Of a stretch of DNA of 10,148 bases, positions 7,108 through 10,148 are shown piece by piece. A model generated the notes under the pieces. The model saw only the letters and a list, made by a program, of their open reading frames with translations, searched no databases and was not told the origin of the DNA. This DNA is from Ferrovum sp. (GTDB lineage Bacteria; Pseudomonadota; Gammaproteobacteria; Burkholderiales; Ferrovaceae): assembly GCA_027450105.1 (NCBI GenBank), contig DAIDKJ010000040.1, forward strand, positions 1 to 10,148, given 5' to 3'. Position 1 is the first letter of the stretch, and the number at the start of each line of letters is the position of its first letter. The position numbers and the translations under genes were made by a program.

Positions 7108-8064
7108 ATGGCCAACCTTCCTCTTCTGTCCGTCATCATTCCCGTGTACAACGAGGAGGAGGGATTGCAAGCCCTCTTCGACCGGGTTTATCCCGCCTTG
7201 GATGCCCTGCACCTGTCCTACGAGCTGATCTTTATCAATGATGGCAGCCGGGACCGCTCTGGGGCCCTCCTGCGACAACAGTTTGAACGGCGCCCCGAAG
7301 TTACCCGTGTGATCTTGCTCAACGGCAACTACGGACAGCATATGGCCATCATGGCCGGATTCGAGCAATCCCGGGGGGAACGCATCGTCACCCTGGATGC
7401 CGACTTGCAAAATCCGCCAGAGGAAATCGGCAAACTGTTACAGGCCATGGATGCCGGACATGATTATGTGGGCACCATTCGCATGCAGCGCCAGGACAGC
7501 ACCTGGCGGCGTTGGGCTTCACGCCTCATGAACCGCCTGCGGGAGCGCATGACACGGATTCACATGACGGACCAGGGATGCATGCTGCGTGCCTATGACC
7601 GGCGCATCATCCGGGCCATTTCCTCCTGTCGCGAAGTCAACACCTTCATTCCGGCCCTGGCTTATACCTTTTCGGCCAACCCGGTGGAGATTCAGGTCAA
7701 ACACGAAGAACGCGCGGCGGGCGAATCAAAATACTCCATTTACAGCCTGGTACGCCTCAACTTCGATCTGATCACCGGCTTCTCTGTAGTCCCCCTACAA
7801 ACCTTCTCCTTGCTGGGAATGGTCCTGTCCGTCCTGTCCGGCCTGTTTGTGGTCTACCTGTTTGTGCGTCGCTGGATGCTGGGCCCCGAGGCCGAGGGGG
7901 TGTTTACCCTCTTCGCCATTACCTTCTTTCTCATCAGCATTCTGCTGTTTGGCATTGGTTTGCTAGGGGAATACGTGGGGCGCATTTATCAACAGGTGCG
8001 TGATCGCCCGCGCTTCCTGATCCAGGCCATTCTGGAAGCCCCCGATGCAAGCGACAGCAACTGA
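7108..8064 (+). CDS. arnC: Undecaprenyl-phosphate 4-deoxy-4-formamido-L-arabinose transferase
   Basis: Family 2 glycosyltransferase that, in known systems, moves the N-formylated aminoarabinose from UDP to undecaprenyl phosphate at the cytoplasmic face of the inner membrane. The protein has 318 residues (E. coli ArnC 322). It opens with LSVIIPVYNEEEGL at 7-20 and has NDGS at 44-47. The catalytic/metal DAD at 97-99 sits inside LDADLQNPPEEI, which is nearly identical to ArnC. GCMLRAYDRRI at 157-167 and ERAAGESKYS at 201-210 are the acceptor-loop motifs. Two C-terminal membrane helices (about 231-253 and 263-288) precede GLLGEYVGRIYQQVRDRPRF, the typical ending. The frame is open upstream into arnB; the ATG at 7108 begins right at the domain and lies 16 bases after arnB. 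The ArnC recognised in E. coli prefers the formylated sugar, which fits the formyltransferase gene that follows. Confidence 0.93.
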   Translation: MANLPLLSVIIPVYNEEEGLQALFDRVYPALDALHLSYELIFINDGSRDRSGALLRQQFERRPEVTRVILLNGNYGQHMAIMAGFEQSRGERIVTLDADLQNPPEEIGKLLQAMDAGHDYVGTIRMQRQDSTWRRWASRLMNRLRERMTRIHMTDQGCMLRAYDRRIIRAISSCREVNTFIPALAYTFSANPVEIQVKHEERAAGESKYSIYSLVRLNFDLITGFSVVPLQTFSLLGMVLSVLSGLFVVYLFVRRWMLGPEAEGVFTLFAITFFLISILLFGIGLLGEYVGRIYQQVRDRPRFLIQAILEAPDASDSN

Positions 8065-8173
8065 TGCTTCCATGGCGTCTTGGGCTCTTTCGATGCCAGC
8101 AATCCCGGTACCTGCGAGCGCTTGATGTGCGGCTCTCCCGCAGGCCCTCCAACCCCACGATCTCATCCTGACA
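8065..8173 (+). other. Intergenic gap inside the arn run
   Basis: 109 bases between arnC and the formyltransferase, against 12-16 bases or overlap elsewhere in the run. I see no convincing small gene: the longest candidate, starting at an ATG near 8071, stops after about 17 codons and has no recognisable product. There is no clear TATAAT-type box. The notable content is the inverted repeat at 8111-8144. An antisense open frame crosses the gap but looks like a shadow of the neighbouring gene. Confidence 0.5.
8111..8144 (+). repeat. Inverted repeat, probable RNA hairpin between arnC and the formyltransferase gene
   Basis: CCTGCG at 8111-8116 is the exact reverse complement of CGCAGG at 8139-8144. 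Inside it, GAGC at 8116-8119 can pair with GCTC at 8132-8135, leaving a small bulge on the 3' side. No T-run follows, so it is not a classical terminator. It could protect the upstream mRNA from exonucleases, or it could be chance in GC-rich DNA. Confidence 0.4.
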
Positions 8174-8179
8174 GTGCCC

Positions 8180-9100
8180 ATGACCATAGACCGAAAATAT
8201 CCTTTCCCCCAAAAACGTGTGGTGGTCTTTGCTTATCACCGCTTTGGAGCCCGCTGTCTTCAGGTGCTGCTGGATCGAGGGGTGGAGGTGGCGCTGGTGG
8301 TGACCCATCAGGACAATCCGCAAGAAACCATCTGGTTTGAGAGTGTGGCACGGCTGGCCGGATGCCACTGCATTCCCACCATCACGCCCCAGGACCCCAA
8401 CCATCCAGCCCTCGTCGAGGCGCTTCGCAGCCTGCACCCGGACTTCATTTTTTCGTTCTATTACCGGCACATGCTGGGTGCAGATCTGCTCAACATTCCC
8501 ACCCAGGGCGCTTACAACCTGCATGGGTCTCTGCTTCCCAAATATCGCGGACGTGTCCCGGTCAATTGGGCAGTCATTCACGGCGAAAAAGAAACCGGCG
8601 CCACCTTGCACGCCATGACCGTCAAACCTGACCAGGGCGATATCGTGGCCCAGGTGAGCGTTCCCATCGGTCCGGATGACACGGCCTTCGAAGTGTTTGA
8701 ACGCTTGGTTCCCGCAGCCACCCACATGCTGGAGCATGTCTTGGGCCCCTTGCTCAACGGCAGCGCACCGCATACCCCCCAAAACCTGAGTCAGGGAAGT
8801 TACTTTGGGGGGCGACGTCCGGAAGACGGGCGCATTGACTGGCAACAAAGCGCGCAGCAAATCCACAATCTGGTTCGGGGTGTTGCCCCGCCGTACCCAG
8901 GTGCATTCACCCAACTGGAGGGGCAAGTGGCCCGGATTTTACGCACCAGCCTGAATCCACATCCCCAGGCCGTTGCCCAGACGGTAGGGGGCGATGGACG
9001 TCCGCTGTACCTGCTGGAACTGGAAGTGGGGGGAGTCTTGCTGGATGCCTCTGGCTTCAAAGCGCGGTTTCCCAAGGGGGTTCATCCCAGCGCACTGTAA
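8180..9100 (+). CDS. Stand-alone UDP-L-Ara4N formyltransferase (ArnA N-terminal domain only)
   Basis: Transfers a formyl group from 10-formyltetrahydrofolate to the 4-amino group of UDP-L-Ara4N, making the substrate preferred by ArnC. From the ATG at 8180 the protein has 306 residues, equal to the N-terminal half of E. coli ArnA (660 residues). It has RVVVFAYH near the start, TLHAMT, and FSFYYRHM, and NLHGSLLPKYRGRVPVNW carries the catalytic Asn113 and His115. The catalytic Asp151 is in KPDQGDIVAQ. SYFGGRRPEDGRIDW and the C-terminal OB-fold-like subdomain follow. The protein ends with a stop at the domain boundary: there is no dehydrogenase/decarboxylase half and no trace of it downstream. 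A GTG at 8174 is an equally possible start; neither has a clear ribosome site. It belongs to the same fold as methionyl-tRNA formyltransferase, but the ArnA-specific motifs argue for the sugar enzyme. I give no symbol because arnA normally names the two-domain protein. Confidence 0.88.
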   Translation: MTIDRKYPFPQKRVVVFAYHRFGARCLQVLLDRGVEVALVVTHQDNPQETIWFESVARLAGCHCIPTITPQDPNHPALVEALRSLHPDFIFSFYYRHMLGADLLNIPTQGAYNLHGSLLPKYRGRVPVNWAVIHGEKETGATLHAMTVKPDQGDIVAQVSVPIGPDDTAFEVFERLVPAATHMLEHVLGPLLNGSAPHTPQNLSQGSYFGGRRPEDGRIDWQQSAQQIHNLVRGVAPPYPGAFTQLEGQVARILRTSLNPHPQAVAQTVGGDGRPLYLLELEVGGVLLDASGFKARFPKGVHPSAL

Positions 9101-9116
9101 CAGAATCCGCTGCAGG

Positions 9117-9125
9117 TGTTATCAT
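9117..9125 (+). promoter_or_regulatory. Putative extended -10 promoter for glnB
   Basis: TGT followed by TATCAT has the TGnTAnnnT pattern of an extended -10 element. It lies 57 bases before the glnB ATG and just after the formyltransferase stop. No good -35 is seen. I searched the intergenic region for the GG-N10-GC core of a sigma-54 site and did not find one, so nitrogen control through NtrC/RpoN is not supported here. Confidence 0.4.
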
Positions 9126-9173
9126 CCAGCATTGCCCCGCCCTGGGGATGACCGCTGATCAGATATTGTTGAC

Positions 9174-9177
9174 GGAG
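9174..9177 (+). promoter_or_regulatory. glnB ribosome binding site
   Basis: GGAG ends five bases before the ATG at 9183-9185. It is among the clearest Shine-Dalgarno sequences in the window and fixes the glnB start. It contrasts with the weak or absent sites before trxB, arnT and the formyltransferase. Confidence 0.7.
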
Positions 9178-9182
9178 CCATC

Positions 9183-9521
9183 ATGAAATTGATTACCGCA
9201 GTGATTAAACCTTTCAAACTGGATGAGGTGCGCGAGGCCTTGTCTGAAGTGGGTGTATCCGGTTTAACCGTCACCGAAGTCAAAGGGTTTGGTCGTCAGA
9301 AGGGCCACACAGAACTATACCGTGGCGCCGAGTACGTGGTGGATTTTCTGCCCAAAGTGAAAATTGAAGTGGTGGTGTCTGACGAGAACGAAGAAAAAGT
9401 CATCGAGGCCATCGTCCGCTCCGCGCGCACGGGAAAAATTGGCGATGGCAAGATTTTTGTGCTGCCGGTCAGTCAGGTAGTGCGTATCCGTACCGGCGAA
9501 ATCAACGACGACGCCGTCTAG
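9183..9521 (+). CDS. glnB: Nitrogen regulatory protein P-II
   Basis: Trimeric cytoplasmic signal protein that senses 2-oxoglutarate, ATP/ADP and, through uridylylation, glutamine. It controls targets such as GlnE, NtrB and the ammonium channel AmtB. Its 112 residues equal the family length. The T-loop reads GFGRQKGHTELYRGAEYVVD at 35-54 and keeps Tyr51, the uridylylation site. TGKIGDGKIFV in the second half is the B-loop that binds nucleotide, and IRTGE is the C-terminal motif. Asp54, as in E. coli GlnB (Asn in E. coli GlnK), favours GlnB. No amtB is adjacent, which also speaks against a glnK-amtB pair. It is preceded by its own promoter-like site and strong ribosome site, so it is probably a single-gene unit. 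Its stop overlaps the purK stop of the opposite strand. Confidence 0.95.
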   Translation: MKLITAVIKPFKLDEVREALSEVGVSGLTVTEVKGFGRQKGHTELYRGAEYVVDFLPKVKIEVVVSDENEEKVIEAIVRSARTGKIGDGKIFVLPVSQVVRIRTGEINDDAV

Positions 9522-10148
9522 CCACCAAAGCTCACCTTATCCCGCAAGGCAATGCGCAGCATCTCGGCAGTGCCCAAGGCCTGCTCCATCGTGCCCCCTA
9601 ACACGGTAAAGTGGCCCATTTTTCGCCCTGGACGCGGGTCCTGTTTGCCATACAGATGGAGCTTCACTTCGGGGTGTGCATACAGCAGGGCCCAGGGGGG
9701 TGTTCCCTCTGCCCATAAATCACCCAACAGATTCACCATCACGGCAGGACGCAGTTGCTCGGTACTTCCGGCAGGCAAGCCTGCCAGCATGCGCACCTGT
9801 TGTTCAAACTGACTCGTCATGCAGGCATCCAGCGTATAGTGCCCACTGTTGTGAGGTCGTGGGGCGATTTCATTCACCAGCAAGCGGCCCTGACTAACAA
9901 AGAACTCCACCGCCATGACGCCCACATAGTCCAGCTGTCGTGCAATGGTGGCGGCCGTATCCTGCGCCTGCCCTGCCAGCACCCCAGAAACCCGGGCCGG
10001 CGCAAGGGTGACATCCAGAATACCCTGGGAATGACGGTTTTCTGCCACCGGCCAAAAACTGAGCTCATCGCCGGCGCTACGCGCCAGAATCACGGAAATT
10101 TCCAGATCCAGCGGCAACAAGGCTTCGATGACCACCGGCAGCATGGCC
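9518..10148 (-). CDS. purK: N5-carboxyaminoimidazole ribonucleotide synthase (partial, N-terminus beyond the window)
   Basis: ATP-grasp enzyme that makes N5-CAIR from AIR, ATP and bicarbonate, the step before PurE in purine synthesis. The visible 210 residues are the C-terminal part of a protein usually 350-390 long; the frame runs open to the right edge, so the internal ATG at 10144 is not the start. Features include LEISVILAR, FWPVAENRHSQGILDVTLAPA, and VGVMAVEFFVSQGRLLVNE, which carries the metal-binding glutamates of the ATP-grasp core. Next comes IAPRPHNSGHYTLDA, the most diagnostic PurK motif, then TSQFEQQVR and VNLLGDLW. The C-terminal lid ends in GKMGH-type sequence (GRKMGHFTVLG) and a short tail. 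purE would be expected upstream, outside the window, but that is not seen. It converges on glnB with overlapping stops, leaving no room for a terminator between them. Confidence 0.95.
   Translation of the reverse strand, partial: AMLPVVIEALLPLDLEISVILARSAGDELSFWPVAENRHSQGILDVTLAPARVSGVLAGQAQDTAATIARQLDYVGVMAVEFFVSQGRLLVNEIAPRPHNSGHYTLDACMTSQFEQQVRMLAGLPAGSTEQLRPAVMVNLLGDLWAEGTPPWALLYAHPEVKLHLYGKQDPRPGRKMGHFTVLGGTMEQALGTAEMLRIALRDKVSFGG

Noticed and set aside
7934..8926. Minus-strand open frame of 330 codons opposite arnC, the gap and the formyltransferase
   Set aside because: It is mostly a mirror of two well-identified genes, with no known motif. It crosses the 109-base gap but gains no support there.
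9130..9152. Rho-independent terminator after the formyltransferase
   Set aside because: A short CCCC/GGGG stem with a five-base loop exists, but the pairing is brief and no T-run follows.
9101..9182. Sigma-54 promoter ahead of glnB
   Set aside because: No GG-N10-GC core with the expected TGGCAC/TTGC context is present at correct spacing.

Overview
The window is a stretch of chromosome from a Gram-negative bacterium. It encodes the lipoprotein carrier LolA and a lipid A modification cluster, so the cell has an outer membrane with LPS. The trio lolA-ftsK-trxB is a neighbourhood well known in gammaproteobacteria. GC content looks like the high fifties in percent by eye. I suspect a gammaproteobacterium or an Acidithiobacillus-like lineage, but the sequence alone does not settle this. 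I see no mobile element, CRISPR array, tRNA or rRNA. Almost every base lies in a recognisable gene.

Layout. On the minus strand, positions 1-2800 hold ftsK (DNA translocase of cell division) followed by lolA, which runs off the left edge. A 62-base divergent intergenic region (2801-2862) carries two -10 boxes that are the arms of a perfect inverted repeat, one facing ftsK and one facing trxB. On the plus strand, 2863-9100 is one compact run: trxB (thioredoxin reductase), arnT, an arnE-like small transporter, arnB, arnC and a free-standing ArnA-type formyltransferase. Gaps are 12-16 bases, plus one 14-base overlap. The exception is a 109-base gap before the formyltransferase, which holds a hairpin. 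After an 82-base intergenic region with a likely promoter comes glnB (P-II nitrogen regulator). It converges with purK (minus strand, runs off the right edge), and the two stop codons overlap on one CTAG.

How the genes work together. arnB, the formyltransferase, arnC, the arnE-like protein and arnT are successive steps of the 4-amino-4-deoxy-L-arabinose (L-Ara4N) pathway. The steps are amination of the UDP-sugar, N-formylation, transfer to undecaprenyl phosphate, flipping across the inner membrane, and transfer to lipid A. This usually lowers the negative charge of LPS and gives resistance to cationic peptides and polymyxin. The cluster is reduced: the dehydrogenase/decarboxylase half of ArnA, the deformylase ArnD, Ugd and the second flippase subunit are not here. 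They must be encoded elsewhere, be replaced, or the end product differs.

No clearly new system is visible. The points most worth a second look are this reduced arn cluster behind trxB, the mirror-image promoters that would give a nearly leaderless ftsK mRNA, the uncertain lolA start, and the overlapping glnB/purK stops.
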